Numbered from the stretch's first letter, positions 1-7,702 are shown. The stretch: 12,028 nucleotides of DNA from Candidatus Omnitrophota bacterium (GCA_018817035.1 JAHIUV010000175.1:1-12028), one strand, 5' to 3'. Translations and numbers: made by a program. The notes: generated from the letters alone by a model not told the origin.

Positions 1-381
1 GCTATCAGGTGGAGAGGTCAACTGGCTGAAAATGCCAAGTCGCTCGCGTCAAGCCATGTATTTCCGGAAATGAACCATAATGAGATAGTGGGATGGGATT
101 TTCCTAAAGAGGTCTTACGAGAAACAAAAGTCATTATGCTGCGTGACAGTAATGACCACCCCAGGACGCAAAAGCGCATAGAAATCTCCAAAGCTATTAT
201 AAAACGTTCGGGCGCGGGGATATTTGAAATAGAAAGAAAAGGGCCTTCTCTTCTTGCCAGGCTTTTTTCTATTATATATATAGGTGATTTTGTAAGTTTT
301 TACCTTGCTATATTGAATAATGTGGATCCTACGCCGGTTAAACAAATAGATTATTTAAAGAACGAAATGGTTAAGAAATGA
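1..381 (+). CDS. Bifunctional phosphoglucose/phosphomannose isomerase, C-terminal part (5' end outside window)
   Basis: The frame is open from base 1, so the gene begins upstream and only its last 126 residues are seen. The first internal ATG (position 70) is not the true start. The segment FPEMNHNEIVGW (residues 21–32 of the visible part) is the hallmark of the C-terminal half of bacterial/archaeal bifunctional glucose-6-phosphate/mannose-6-phosphate isomerases, two-SIS-domain enzymes in which this Glu/His-rich stretch lines the active site. The end, with DPTPVKQIDYLKNEM, matches the family's usual C-terminal helix with its conserved Lys. The enzyme interconverts fructose-6-phosphate with glucose-6-phosphate and mannose-6-phosphate in the cytoplasm. 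The stop codon overlaps the start of the nucleotidyltransferase gene (ATGA), so the two are translationally coupled, which suits a shared role in supplying sugar phosphates and nucleotide sugars. Family assignment is by motif recall. Confidence 0.85.
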   Translation, partial: AIRWRGQLAENAKSLASSHVFPEMNHNEIVGWDFPKEVLRETKVIMLRDSNDHPRTQKRIEISKAIIKRSGAGIFEIERKGPSLLARLFSIIYIGDFVSFYLAILNNVDPTPVKQIDYLKNEMVKK

Positions 382-1124
382 AAGTACTGCTTTTGGCCGC
401 CGGATACGCTACGCGGCTTTATCCACTGACTAAAAATAAGCCCAAGCCTCTTTTACCTGTAGCTGGTAGGCCTGTCCTGGAGTTTATCCTGGATCTGGTC
501 GAGCCGATAAAGGCGGTGGATGAGATATTTGTAGTCACTAATAAAAAATTCCACGCTGATTTTGAGGATTGGAAGGCCGGTTATAAAGGTGTTAAAAAAA
601 TATCTATCGTAAATGACGGGACTTTGACCAATGACGACAGGATCGGCGCTACGGGTGACATAGATTTTGTCATAAAAGAAAAGGATATAAAGGATGACCT
701 GTTGGTCTTGGCCGGCGACAATATATTCAAAACAGGCCTGGCGGATTTCATGAGTTTTGCGTCATCTAAAAGGCCTTCGATATCCATAGGCCTTTATGAC
801 GTAAAAGATCTTGAGCTCGCTAAGAAATATGGTATTGTTTCTGTCGACAGCGATAACAAGATAAGGGACTTCAGGGAAAAGCCGAAGGAACCTACGTCTA
901 CGCTTGCCGCGGAATGCCTCTATTTTTTTCCTAAAGAGAAAATAGGCATAATGAGGGAATATTTAAGTGTTGGCGGAGTAAAGGACGCTCCCGGATATTT
1001 CCTGGAATGGCTTTATAAGCGAGAAGCGGTTTTTGGTTATGTTTTTGAGGGAGATAACTGGTTTGATATAGGTGATATGAGATCCTATGAAGAGGCAAAT
1101 AGGATATTTAAACAGGAGGCATAA
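378..1124 (+). CDS. Sugar-1-phosphate nucleotidyltransferase (NTP_transferase family)
   Basis: This 248-residue cytoplasmic enzyme probably joins a sugar-1-phosphate to an NTP to give an NDP-sugar and pyrophosphate. The N-terminal nucleotide-binding loop is LAAGYATRLYPLT (6–18), followed by KPKPLLPVAGRPVLEF, the classic start of RmlA/GlmU/mannose-1-phosphate guanylyltransferase-like proteins. AGDNIF (112–117) carries the metal-binding Asp, FREKP (165–169) the sugar-site Glu-Lys, and WFDIGD (228–233) the second Asp motif near the C-terminus. It has only the catalytic domain, with no left-handed beta-helix acyltransferase domain. The base and sugar specificity (glucose/dTTP, mannose/GTP or other) cannot be read from sequence alone, though the upstream hexose-phosphate isomerase makes glucose or mannose likely. 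The start overlaps the upstream stop by four bases, and metK begins directly after this stop. Confidence 0.85.
   Translation: MKVLLLAAGYATRLYPLTKNKPKPLLPVAGRPVLEFILDLVEPIKAVDEIFVVTNKKFHADFEDWKAGYKGVKKISIVNDGTLTNDDRIGATGDIDFVIKEKDIKDDLLVLAGDNIFKTGLADFMSFASSKRPSISIGLYDVKDLELAKKYGIVSVDSDNKIRDFREKPKEPTSTLAAECLYFFPKEKIGIMREYLSVGGVKDAPGYFLEWLYKREAVFGYVFEGDNWFDIGDMRSYEEANRIFKQEA
1114..1119 (+). promoter_or_regulatory. Strong Shine–Dalgarno for metK
   Basis: AGGAGG lies five bases before the metK ATG (1125), inside the last codons of the preceding gene. It shows that internal operon genes in this genome use normal Shine–Dalgarno initiation, in contrast with the apparently leaderless genes near 6705 and 6986. 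Confidence 0.8.
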
Positions 1125-2294
1125 ATGCCAAAAGGAAAATATTTTTTTACTTCAGAATCTGTATCGGAAGGTCACCCTGATAAATTATGTGATCAGGTAT
1201 CGGACGCTATACTCGATAGTGTTTTAAGCCAGGACCCCACAGGACGCGTGGCGTGCGAAACCTTTGTGACAATGGGCCTTATAATAGTGGGAGGCGAGAT
1301 CACTACCACATCCTATGTGGATGTTATCAACGTAGCGAGGAATGTGGTTAAGGATATAGGATATACGCACCATAAATACGGGATGGACTATCAAACGTGC
1401 GCTGTTTTAAACGCCATACATTCTCAATCTCCTGATATCGCCCAGGGCGTGGACACCGGAGGCGCGGGAGATCAGGGTATGATGTTCGGCTATGCCTGCG
1501 ACGAGACGCCTGAACTTATGCCTTTACCCATAATGCTCGCGCATAAACTGGTAAAGAGGATGGCTGATCTGCGTAAAGGCAATGTTTTAAAATATCTTGG
1601 GCCTGACAGCAAATCGCAGGTAACTGTCGAGTACAAGGACGGTGTTGTTAAAAGGATCCAGTCTGTCGTGCTCGCGTCCCAGCATACTGAGGAGATACTT
1701 GATAAGACAGGTGAGCGCATAACCGAAAAATCCAGAAAAGAATTAATAGAAAAAATAGCCAGGCCTATACTGGGAAAATTAGCTGATGATAAGACAGAAT
1801 ATTATGTCAACCAAACAGGTAAATTTTTAATCGGCGGGCCGCAGTCGGATACAGGAATGACGGGAAGGAAAATAATCGTCGATACCTATGGCGGGACTGT
1901 TTCGCACGGAGGCGGCGCTTTTTCAGGAAAAGACCCCACAAAGGTAGACCGTTCGGCGGCTTACATGGCGAGGTATGTGGCTAAAAATATTGTCGCCGCG
2001 GGAATAGCCAAACAATGCGCCATACAGCTTGCTTATGTAATAGGAAAAGCAGAGCCGCTGGGCTTGCTTGTGGAAACCTATGGCATGGGCAAGATCTCGG
2101 ATGAAAAAATAGTCGGCCTGATACGGGAACATTTTGATCTGACGCCCAGAGGGATAATAACCGAGCTGGACCTGTTGAAGCCGATCTATAAAAAGACAGC
2201 CGCGTATGGCCATTTTGGAAGAGAAGAAGAAGGTTTTACCTGGGAAAGAAAAGATAAAGCAAAGCTTCTGAAAAAAGCAGCTCATATAAAGTAA
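1125..2294 (+). CDS. metK: S-adenosylmethionine synthetase (methionine adenosyltransferase)
   Basis: MetK makes S-adenosylmethionine from methionine and ATP, releasing phosphate and pyrophosphate; it is a cytoplasmic tetramer. The 389-residue protein is full length for bacterial MetK. Diagnostic pieces are FFTSESVSEGHPDKLCDQ (7–24, with the catalytic His17 and metal-binding Asp19), the ATP motif GAGDQG (113–118), and the glycine-rich signature GGGAFSGKDPTKVDRS (262–277) that binds the triphosphate. The ATG directly follows the TAA of the nucleotidyltransferase gene and has a perfect ribosome-binding site. Codon use is strongly biased to ATA for Ile (20 of 29 by hand count) and AGG/AGA for Arg (10 of 15), which serves here as the reference for native genes. 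It sits next to ahcY, the enzyme that removes the by-product of SAM-dependent methylation. Confidence 0.98.
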   Translation: MPKGKYFFTSESVSEGHPDKLCDQVSDAILDSVLSQDPTGRVACETFVTMGLIIVGGEITTTSYVDVINVARNVVKDIGYTHHKYGMDYQTCAVLNAIHSQSPDIAQGVDTGGAGDQGMMFGYACDETPELMPLPIMLAHKLVKRMADLRKGNVLKYLGPDSKSQVTVEYKDGVVKRIQSVVLASQHTEEILDKTGERITEKSRKELIEKIARPILGKLADDKTEYYVNQTGKFLIGGPQSDTGMTGRKIIVDTYGGTVSHGGGAFSGKDPTKVDRSAAYMARYVAKNIVAAGIAKQCAIQLAYVIGKAEPLGLLVETYGMGKISDEKIVGLIREHFDLTPRGIITELDLLKPIYKKTAAYGHFGREEEGFTWERKDKAKLLKKAAHIK

Positions 2295-2298
2295 GCAT

Positions 2299-2329
2299 AC
2301 AGTGTTCGAGGCTTAGCCTCGCACACTGT
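2299..2329 (+). other. Long hairpin in the metK–ahcY spacer
   Basis: ACAGTGT (2299–2305) pairs with ACACTGT (2323–2329), and CGAGGC (2307–2312) with GCCTCG (2316–2321), around a three-base TTA loop with one T/C mismatch. The 13 base pairs would make a very stable stem directly after the metK stop. No T-run follows, so it is not a standard intrinsic terminator. It could be a partial terminator, an mRNA-processing or stability element, or a copy of a small palindromic repeat. Confidence 0.7.
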
Positions 2330-2345
2330 GAAGTCAACAGGTGTA

Positions 2346-2351
2346 AAGGAG
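2346..2351 (+). promoter_or_regulatory. Shine–Dalgarno that fixes the ahcY start
   Basis: AAGGAG stands six bases before ATG 2358. This favours that ATG over the in-frame GTG at 2328, which lies inside the hairpin stem and has no ribosome-binding site. Confidence 0.75.
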
Positions 2352-2357
2352 CAGAAG

Positions 2358-3773
2358 ATGCCCAATAAAGACAGGGATTATAAAATAAAGGATATTAGCC
2401 TTGCTGATTTCGGCAGAAGAGAAATAGAGGTCGCCCAGCATGAAATGCCCGGGCTTATGGCTGTTCGCGAAAAGTATGCCAAGAGCAAGCCTCTTTCCGG
2501 AGTAAGGATAATGGGTTCCCTGCACATGACTATTCAGACAGCGGTTCTCATAGAGACACTTGTTGATCTTGGCGCTGATGTCAGATGGGCGAGCTGTAAT
2601 ATATTTTCCACGCAGGATCACGCTGCCGCGGCTATCGCTAAGTCCGGTATACCTGTTTTCGCGTGGAAAGGCGAGACGCTTGAGGATTTTTGGTGGTGTA
2701 CGGAGCAGGCTATCATTTTTCCCGGAGAAAAAGGCCCTCAGCTCGTGGTAGATGATGGCGGAGACGCTACCTTGATGATACATCTTGGCCTTGCCGCTGA
2801 AAAAGATCCGTCTGTTCTTGATAAAAAGCCGGGCGGAGAGGACGAAGCCGAGCTTATAAAGTTATTAAAAAAGACATTAAAAAAAGACCCGCATAAATGG
2901 AGCAGGATAGCCAAAGACTGGAAGGGCGTTTCCGAAGAGACTACTACCGGCGTTAACCGTCTTTATCGGATGATGAAAAAAGGAGATCTACTGGTTCCCG
3001 CCATAAACGTGAACGATTCTGTGACTAAGTCAAAGTTTGATAATCTATACGGCTGCAGGGAATCCCTGGTGGACGGCATTAAAAGGGCGACCGATGTAAT
3101 GATAGCCGGTAAAGTCGCCGTAGTGTGTGGTTATGGCGACGTCGGAAAAGGGTCTGCTCATTCCTTGGTGGGGCTTGGCGCGAGAGTCGTTGTTACCGAA
3201 ATAGACCCTATATGCGCTTTACAGGCCGCTATGGAAGGGTTTCAGGTAGCTACTTTAGAGGATATCCTGGACGTCGGTGATATATACGTAACGGCTACAG
3301 GCAATAAAGACGTCATCAGGATAGAGCACATGAAAAAAATGAAGGACCAGGCCATAGTATGCAATATCGGGCATTTTGACAACGAGATACAAGTCGCTTC
3401 CCTTGAAAAATACCCAGGCATTAAAAAAATAAACATCAAGCCTCAGGTGGATAAATATGTTTTTCCTGAGGGCAAAGAGATATACCTGCTGGCTGAAGGG
3501 AGATTGGTAAATCTTGGCTGCGCTACGGGCCATCCGTCATTTGTCATGTCTAATTCTTTTACTAACCAGGTCCTTGCCCAGTTGGATCTATGGAAGAATA
3601 AAGATGTATACAAAAAGACGGTCTATAGGTTGCCTAAATATCTTGATGAGGAAGTCGCAAGGCTTCACCTGGATAAGATAGGGGTAAATCTTACCAAGCT
3701 TACAAAAGAGCAGGCCGATTACATAGGAATACCTATAAAAGGCCCGTATAAACCCGAACATTATCGTTATTGA
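2358..3773 (+). CDS. ahcY: Adenosylhomocysteinase (S-adenosyl-L-homocysteine hydrolase)
   Basis: AhcY reversibly splits S-adenosylhomocysteine into adenosine and homocysteine using tightly bound NAD, relieving product inhibition of methyltransferases. The chosen start gives 471 residues, the usual size of the long bacterial form that carries an extra segment of about 40 residues (here roughly 150–190). Visible motifs are STQDHAAAAI (84–93), DDGGDAT (132–138), EETTTGV (193–199), NVNDSVTKSKFDNLYG with the catalytic Lys224 and Asp228, the NAD-binding GYGDVGKG (258–265), and the C-terminal KPEHYRY that reaches into the neighbouring subunit. It lies 63 bases after metK, presumably in the same transcript, with a hairpin between them. 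Its stop is one base from the stop of the opposing lptG. ATA-rich codon use matches metK. Confidence 0.98.
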   Translation: MPNKDRDYKIKDISLADFGRREIEVAQHEMPGLMAVREKYAKSKPLSGVRIMGSLHMTIQTAVLIETLVDLGADVRWASCNIFSTQDHAAAAIAKSGIPVFAWKGETLEDFWWCTEQAIIFPGEKGPQLVVDDGGDATLMIHLGLAAEKDPSVLDKKPGGEDEAELIKLLKKTLKKDPHKWSRIAKDWKGVSEETTTGVNRLYRMMKKGDLLVPAINVNDSVTKSKFDNLYGCRESLVDGIKRATDVMIAGKVAVVCGYGDVGKGSAHSLVGLGARVVVTEIDPICALQAAMEGFQVATLEDILDVGDIYVTATGNKDVIRIEHMKKMKDQAIVCNIGHFDNEIQVASLEKYPGIKKINIKPQVDKYVFPEGKEIYLLAEGRLVNLGCATGHPSFVMSNSFTNQVLAQLDLWKNKDVYKKTVYRLPKYLDEEVARLHLDKIGVNLTKLTKEQADYIGIPIKGPYKPEHYRY

Positions 3774-3774
3774 T

Positions 3775-4875
3775 TTAATTCTTTATCAGGATAATCCCTA
3801 TAAAACAGAATATGACATTCGCGAGATGGGCTGATATATAGGCGGGCAGCATTCCGCCTTTTCCCAGGGCTATGCATATCGCCATCACGGCGTAGTACAC
3901 GAATCCTATTACGACTCCCGTGCCTACTCCCATGATCGCGGCGGTCTTTCCCCTGCGTTTTATCTTCATGGCAAACGCCGCGCCTATCAGTATGATCACC
4001 AGGCTGGTAAAAGGAAGACTTGTTTTCTGCTGCAGGTCCACGCGCAGGCGGTTGATTATTTCCGGGGAAGAGGTGCCGGAGAAATTTTTGACATAATCTG
4101 ACAGGTCTTTAAAGTTCATGAATTCATAATTTGTGCCCTTTGATATCAGTTCTTCAGGACTTTCCATAATAAAGTCCTCATTTTTTAAAAAGAGAGGACT
4201 GCCTGCCACTGTCCCGTCATCTTTAAGTCGGTATATAAGGATATCCGAAAATGTCCATATGCCGTCGGACCATTTTCCTTCCTGCGCGCTTACTTTCTCC
4301 ATCACGTGGCCGTTTTTGTTTTGCTTGAGGATAGTGATGTTTTTAGCGAGTTTTTCCCCGGAGTAGTAATTTTCTATGAATATAAGGTCGTTATTTTTCC
4401 CGTACAGCGCGATATTATTTATAGGCCTGCCGCTTTCTTTATCATCATCCGAACCTTTTTTTTCTATATAGTTTTCTTTTATGTATTGGGCGTTTTTCAT
4501 GCCGAGCGGCATGACTTTTTCGGAAATAGCGAATATCGCGATGCTTATGGCCAAGCCTATGTATATAAAAGGCAGTAATACCCTGGACATACTGATGCCT
4601 GCTGCCCTCATTGCCGTTATCTCATCATGTTTATTCAGGGCGCCTATGACGTATATGGTCGATATAAGGCTGGCTATGGGAGCGGTATTTATTACTATGA
4701 AGGATATCATCGAAAAATAGTATTCCTGTAATATCAGTACAGGTATACCGCGTTTCAATATCTCGTCAAGATGCCCGAATAGGTCTATTATTATGTAGAG
4801 AAAAATGAAAAGGGCAAGGCAATAGAAGAAAGGCCCTAAGAAATTTTTAACTATGTACTTATCCAGTATCCGCAT
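3775..4875 (-). CDS. lptG: LPS export permease LptG (YjgP/YjgQ family)
   Basis: This inner-membrane protein partners LptF and the ATPase LptB to lift lipopolysaccharide out of the inner membrane toward the LptC–LptA bridge. The 366 residues fit the family layout: three N-terminal membrane segments (about 13–33, 55–80, 99–117), a periplasmic beta-jellyroll domain in the middle, and three hydrophobic segments at the C-terminus, with KRRGK marking a cytoplasmic loop between them. DEITAMRAAGIS (84–95) is the conserved cytoplasmic coupling-helix stretch that contacts the ATPase. It follows lptF after a 10-base gap. The F/G assignment rests mainly on gene order, since both are homologous, so the two labels could be swapped. 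No clear Shine–Dalgarno precedes the ATG. Its presence implies an outer membrane with LPS or a similar glycolipid. Confidence 0.88.
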   Translation of the reverse strand: MRILDKYIVKNFLGPFFYCLALFIFLYIIIDLFGHLDEILKRGIPVLILQEYYFSMISFIVINTAPIASLISTIYVIGALNKHDEITAMRAAGISMSRVLLPFIYIGLAISIAIFAISEKVMPLGMKNAQYIKENYIEKKGSDDDKESGRPINNIALYGKNNDLIFIENYYSGEKLAKNITILKQNKNGHVMEKVSAQEGKWSDGIWTFSDILIYRLKDDGTVAGSPLFLKNEDFIMESPEELISKGTNYEFMNFKDLSDYVKNFSGTSSPEIINRLRVDLQQKTSLPFTSLVIILIGAAFAMKIKRRGKTAAIMGVGTGVVIGFVYYAVMAICIALGKGGMLPAYISAHLANVIFCFIGIILIKN

Positions 4876-4885
4876 ATTTTTAGTT

Positions 4886-5983
4886 TTAAGACTCTACGGT
4901 CTTTTTTAAAAGTATTATGCCGACCGCTGCCAGTATGATATTCGGCATATACATCCATAACGCGATCGCGCGGCCCGTATGTAATGAAATAGCCATTCCT
5001 CCGGCCATCAGCAGATAATACGCTACTATGACAGCCAGGGCTATGGCGAACTGGACTGTTTTTTCGCCGCGCCTTACGAATATCCCCAGAGATATCCCCA
5101 TGATAATAAATACCAGGCTCGCGAAGGATATGGATATTTTTCTGTGAAACTCCGCTATTAAAGCAGGGGTATCTATGTGATGCTTTCCGAGTTTTCTGAT
5201 TTCGTCTTTTATTTCCCGAAAGTTCATTTCCTTGGGTTTCTTTGACAGGTATTCTCCGGGAGATAGATTTTTGTCTATGTGCAGAGTAATATAGTAAGTC
5301 TTAAAGTTCAGTTTGTAAAAATTTATGGGATTTTTAGGATTTGGTTCATCGCTTGTGCCGTCCATCAATTTTAATTTTAGCGCGTTTTGATGTTCCAGTA
5401 TTATAAATTCGCCTTTTTTCGCTATTATAGTCCTTGTAGGGCGGTCTTCCTGGATCTGGTATATGCGGATCCCTTTTAATTTGTTACCGTCTATCCCCTG
5501 TATGTAGATTATATAATTGTTAAAATTTTTTATGAACGTTCCGGATTCAAGATAAGCGGCCGGGTTTTTTACGCCTATATCCTTTACGATCTTTCTGGAC
5601 GCGAAGTGCGACTCCGGCAGGATCTTATTATGCAGTATTATGGAAAAAAGACTCAACACGACGCCGGCTATTATTAACGGCATCGAAAGCCTGTAGAGAT
5701 TAATGCCGTGCGCCCGCATCGCGGTTATCTCGTTATCAGAGGACATTCTGCCGAACACTATCAGTGTCGCGCTTAGCGTGGACATGGGTATAGTGTAGCT
5801 CAGGAGAAAAGGGATCAGGAATAGGAATATCTTGCCCACCAGCATGATGTCCACGTTTTTATTGATGACAAGGTCAGCCAGTTTTATAAGGTTTCCCGCG
5901 ACCATGGAGAACGTGAAAATAAGGAGGGAGAAGAAAAACATTATTGAGATCTCTTTGATCAGGTATATCCTGAGTATTTTCAT
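4886..5983 (-). CDS. lptF: LPS export permease LptF (YjgP/YjgQ family)
   Basis: This is the second permease of the LptB2FG exporter, with 365 residues. The hydrophobic segments at about 12–34, 46–76 and 100–120, the middle periplasmic domain, and the hydrophobic C-terminal stretch after VRRGEKT match LptG. DNEITAMRAHGIN (83–95) is the coupling-helix motif at nearly the same position as in LptG. The start codon overlaps the stop of comF by four bases (TCAT on the + strand, 5980–5983), so it is probably translationally coupled to comF. The labels F and G rest on order (first gene of the pair) and general similarity. LptB, LptA and LptC are not in the window. Confidence 0.87.
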   Translation of the reverse strand: MKILRIYLIKEISIMFFFSLLIFTFSMVAGNLIKLADLVINKNVDIMLVGKIFLFLIPFLLSYTIPMSTLSATLIVFGRMSSDNEITAMRAHGINLYRLSMPLIIAGVVLSLFSIILHNKILPESHFASRKIVKDIGVKNPAAYLESGTFIKNFNNYIIYIQGIDGNKLKGIRIYQIQEDRPTRTIIAKKGEFIILEHQNALKLKLMDGTSDEPNPKNPINFYKLNFKTYYITLHIDKNLSPGEYLSKKPKEMNFREIKDEIRKLGKHHIDTPALIAEFHRKISISFASLVFIIMGISLGIFVRRGEKTVQFAIALAVIVAYYLLMAGGMAISLHTGRAIALWMYMPNIILAAVGIILLKKTVES

Positions 5984-6705
5984 GTCAGCCTGTCTCCACG
6001 CGCCAACGTCAGGACCTCTATGTGTCCTGAAGACGCTTTTTTAAGAGCCTTCGCGCATTCATTGACGGTGTTTCCCGATGTGAAAAGGTCGTCCACGAGC
6101 AGTATGTTCTTATTTTTTATCTCAGATTTTTTATTATTATTTACGGAAAAGCTTTGCTTTACGTTCTCTATTCTTTCCCGTCGCGAAAGCCTGCTCTGCG
6201 AAGCAGTGTTCCTGGTTTTCTTCAGGACTTTCGCGGAATGCCTGCAGTTCAGGATTTTTGCTATTTTTCTCGCCAGGACGTCAGAAGCGTTTATTTCTCT
6301 TTTGAATAATTTTAACGGATGCATGGGGATCGAGAGCACGATGTCGGCTTCTTTTCCGATAGCGTGTTCTTTTATAAAACCCGCGGCTAATTCCGTGAAG
6401 TCATTGGAAAGAGACAGCCTGTTCTTATATTTAAATTCATGTATCAGGTTTTTTATTATCCCGTCATAGTGAAATACCGACAGCGCCCGGTCAAAATAAA
6501 GTTTTTCTATCATGCAGTAGGCGCAGATATTATTAGTTTTTGAGTTTGTGGATATCTGCCTGCCGCATTTGGCGCAGAAGGGAGGAAGCCTTTTTTTGAT
6601 CTTTTTTTGGCAATTCCCACAGATGCCCCTGTCCCATGAAGCTGTTTTTTCTCCGCATGCGAGGCATTGAGCCGGATATAAAAGATTGATAATTAAAGGG
6701 AACAT
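5980..6705 (-). CDS. comF: ComF family protein (double zinc ribbon plus phosphoribosyltransferase domain)
   Basis: ComF proteins help handle transforming DNA in naturally competent bacteria; in others their role is unclear. From the ATG at 6705 the protein has 241 residues. Eight cysteines in four CxxC pairs (14/17, 29/32, 44/47, 61/64) form two zinc ribbons. A type I phosphoribosyltransferase fold follows, with the PRPP loop ILLVDDLFTSGNT (201–213). An in-frame ATG at 6723 would add six residues (MLYLCY), but it lies upstream of the -10 box of the predicted promoter, so 6705 is preferred. Neither start has a Shine–Dalgarno sequence. The stop overlaps lptF, so comF leads the comF–lptF–lptG transcript. 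The link between a competence-type protein and LPS export is probably only operon history. Confidence 0.88.
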   Translation of the reverse strand: MFPLIINLLYPAQCLACGEKTASWDRGICGNCQKKIKKRLPPFCAKCGRQISTNSKTNNICAYCMIEKLYFDRALSVFHYDGIIKNLIHEFKYKNRLSLSNDFTELAAGFIKEHAIGKEADIVLSIPMHPLKLFKREINASDVLARKIAKILNCRHSAKVLKKTRNTASQSRLSRRERIENVKQSFSVNNNKKSEIKNKNILLVDDLFTSGNTVNECAKALKKASSGHIEVLTLARGDRLT

Positions 6706-6713
6706 ATAGCATA

Positions 6714-6742
6714 AATATAGCATAACGGATATTTAAAGTCAA
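6714..6742 (-). promoter_or_regulatory. Sigma70-type promoter for comF–lptF–lptG, probably leaderless
   Basis: On the - strand, TTGACT (6742–6737) is followed by exactly 17 bases and TATATT (6719–6714), with an extended -10 TGC directly before it. The ATG at 6705 begins eight bases after the -10 box, so the expected transcription start falls within a few bases of the start codon. The 11-mer TTATGCTATAT occurs twice in tandem here (6725–6715 and 6714–6704). Confidence 0.65.
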
Positions 6743-6819
6743 AACGTAATAGATGCATCCCGTAACCGGTGAGTTATCAGGGGTACTGTAAAGCTTTTCC
6801 CGCGTGTAAATATTCTTCG

Positions 6820-6877
6820 GGCGGAGCCCTTCGACTACGCTCAGAGAGTTCTCGACTCGTTTCACTCGCTCGAACAA
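6820..6877. repeat. CTCG-rich repeat-like block in the divergent intergenic region
   Basis: GGGCGGAGCCC is followed by CTTCGACTACGCTCAG and a run with four CTCG tetramers (CTCGACTCG, then CTCGCTCGA) ending in GTTCGAG on the reverse strand. This is unlike the AT-rich surroundings and resembles short intergenic repeats seen in many bacterial genomes. GTTCGAG also occurs in the metK–ahcY hairpin. No function can be assigned. Confidence 0.4.
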
Positions 6878-6947
6878 TATTGATATGCACTACCCGTCAA
6901 CTAACCGATTATAATCCATGCTTAAATAATCTGTAATACAAAATTGC

Positions 6948-6976
6948 TTAACATTTTATTTGTTTTATGCTATATT
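6948..6976 (+). promoter_or_regulatory. Sigma70-type promoter for the TPR–PilZ genes, probably leaderless
   Basis: TTAACA (6948–6953), 17 bases, then TATATT (6971–6976) with an extended -10 TGC. Each hexamer has one mismatch to consensus. The ATG at 6986 starts nine bases after the -10 box, so at most a few untranslated bases are expected. The element TTATGCTATATT is identical to that of the divergent comF promoter. Confidence 0.65.
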
Positions 6977-6985
6977 GTCCAAGGT

Positions 6986-7702
6986 ATGGATAATATAGAT
7001 GAAAAAATAAGGAACATTGAGGAGTGGAACGCTGAGCGCGGGGAGATAAAGCCTATTATTGATATCGCGGTTGAATATCATAATAAGGCGCGGGCTGAAG
7101 CGCACTGGAAGAATTATACCCAGTCCTCGGATTTTTACAAGGCGGCGATTGAAAATTACAAGAAAGCGTTAAACCTGAGCCCGCGGTATTATCTTCAGGA
7201 CCTTCTTGACAGGGTAGACCATGTCATAGAAGAACATATTAACAATGTTTTTAATTTGAAGACAGAGGGTGAGACCCTTAAGACTGAAAAGGGCATACAG
7301 GACTTTGTAGAATTTATAGAGCAGTTAAAGCACGAAGAAAAGAGTTATTTGGACTTATACGACATAGCGCGTATTTTTTTGAAGATAGGGGACCTTTATC
7401 GCGATGAAGGCGATTTTGATAAGGCGTATGGGTTTTACAATAGGGCCATAAGTGTTAACTGCGGCAGGCCTTTCGTAAATCGCGACGCCTATTTTAAATC
7501 CGCCAGGATACTTTTTGACCAGAAGAGATATAAAGAGGCGCTGGTGGATTTTTTAGCTGTTTTATCGTTTGACAGGGAAAATAACGAGATAATCGCTTAT
7601 ATAGTGGATTGCCTGAAGTTCCTTAAGATACTGAAATACAAGGATAGGTTTCTCGCGGCCACTCCTAAAGAAGCGACAAAGTTGATCATGGAGGTTTTAT
7701 GA
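6986..7702 (+). CDS. TPR-repeat protein of unknown function
   Basis: A soluble, charged protein of 238 residues with no signal peptide or membrane segment. Helix pairs resembling tetratricopeptide repeats can be seen at about 39–70 (ending YKKALNLSPR), 124–157 (IFLKIGDLYRDEGDFDKAYGFYNRAI) and 165–198 (YFKSARILFDQKRYKEALVDFLAVLSFD as the core). TPRs bind other proteins, so a scaffold role is likely but the partner is unknown. An upstream in-frame TTG at 6944 would place the N-terminus inside the promoter, so ATG 6986 is preferred; AAGG lies one base before this ATG, too close to serve as a ribosome-binding site. Its stop overlaps the start of the PilZ gene, suggesting coupled expression and perhaps a joint role in c-di-GMP signalling. 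Confidence 0.75.
   Translation: MDNIDEKIRNIEEWNAERGEIKPIIDIAVEYHNKARAEAHWKNYTQSSDFYKAAIENYKKALNLSPRYYLQDLLDRVDHVIEEHINNVFNLKTEGETLKTEKGIQDFVEFIEQLKHEEKSYLDLYDIARIFLKIGDLYRDEGDFDKAYGFYNRAISVNCGRPFVNRDAYFKSARILFDQKRYKEALVDFLAVLSFDRENNEIIAYIVDCLKFLKILKYKDRFLAATPKEATKLIMEVL
7690..7694 (+). promoter_or_regulatory. Shine–Dalgarno for the PilZ gene
   Basis: GGAGG is four bases before ATG 7699 and seven before ATG 7702. The second spacing is closer to optimal, so 7702 (protein start MDKRRYPRF) is preferred. Confidence 0.6.

Noticed and set aside
2295..2357. SAH or SAM riboswitch ahead of ahcY
   Set aside because: The spacer is only 63 bases and holds one simple hairpin. I see no pseudoknot partner or conserved core of known SAM/SAH riboswitches.
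2334..2783. - strand reading frame of 149 codons opposite the start of ahcY
   Set aside because: It lies fully against a strongly conserved gene and has no family features; it is a shadow frame.
6020..6469. + strand reading frame of 149 codons opposite comF
   Set aside because: ComF motifs on the other strand are convincing, and this frame has no promoter or recognisable motif.
6533..6877. - strand reading frame overlapping the comF start and the divergent region
   Set aside because: It runs through the comF promoter and the CTCG-rich block and overlaps the zinc-ribbon coding sequence in another frame.
6944..6985. TTG start extending the TPR protein by 14 residues
   Set aside because: The extension would be encoded by the -35/-10 region of the predicted promoter, and a good ATG follows at 6986.
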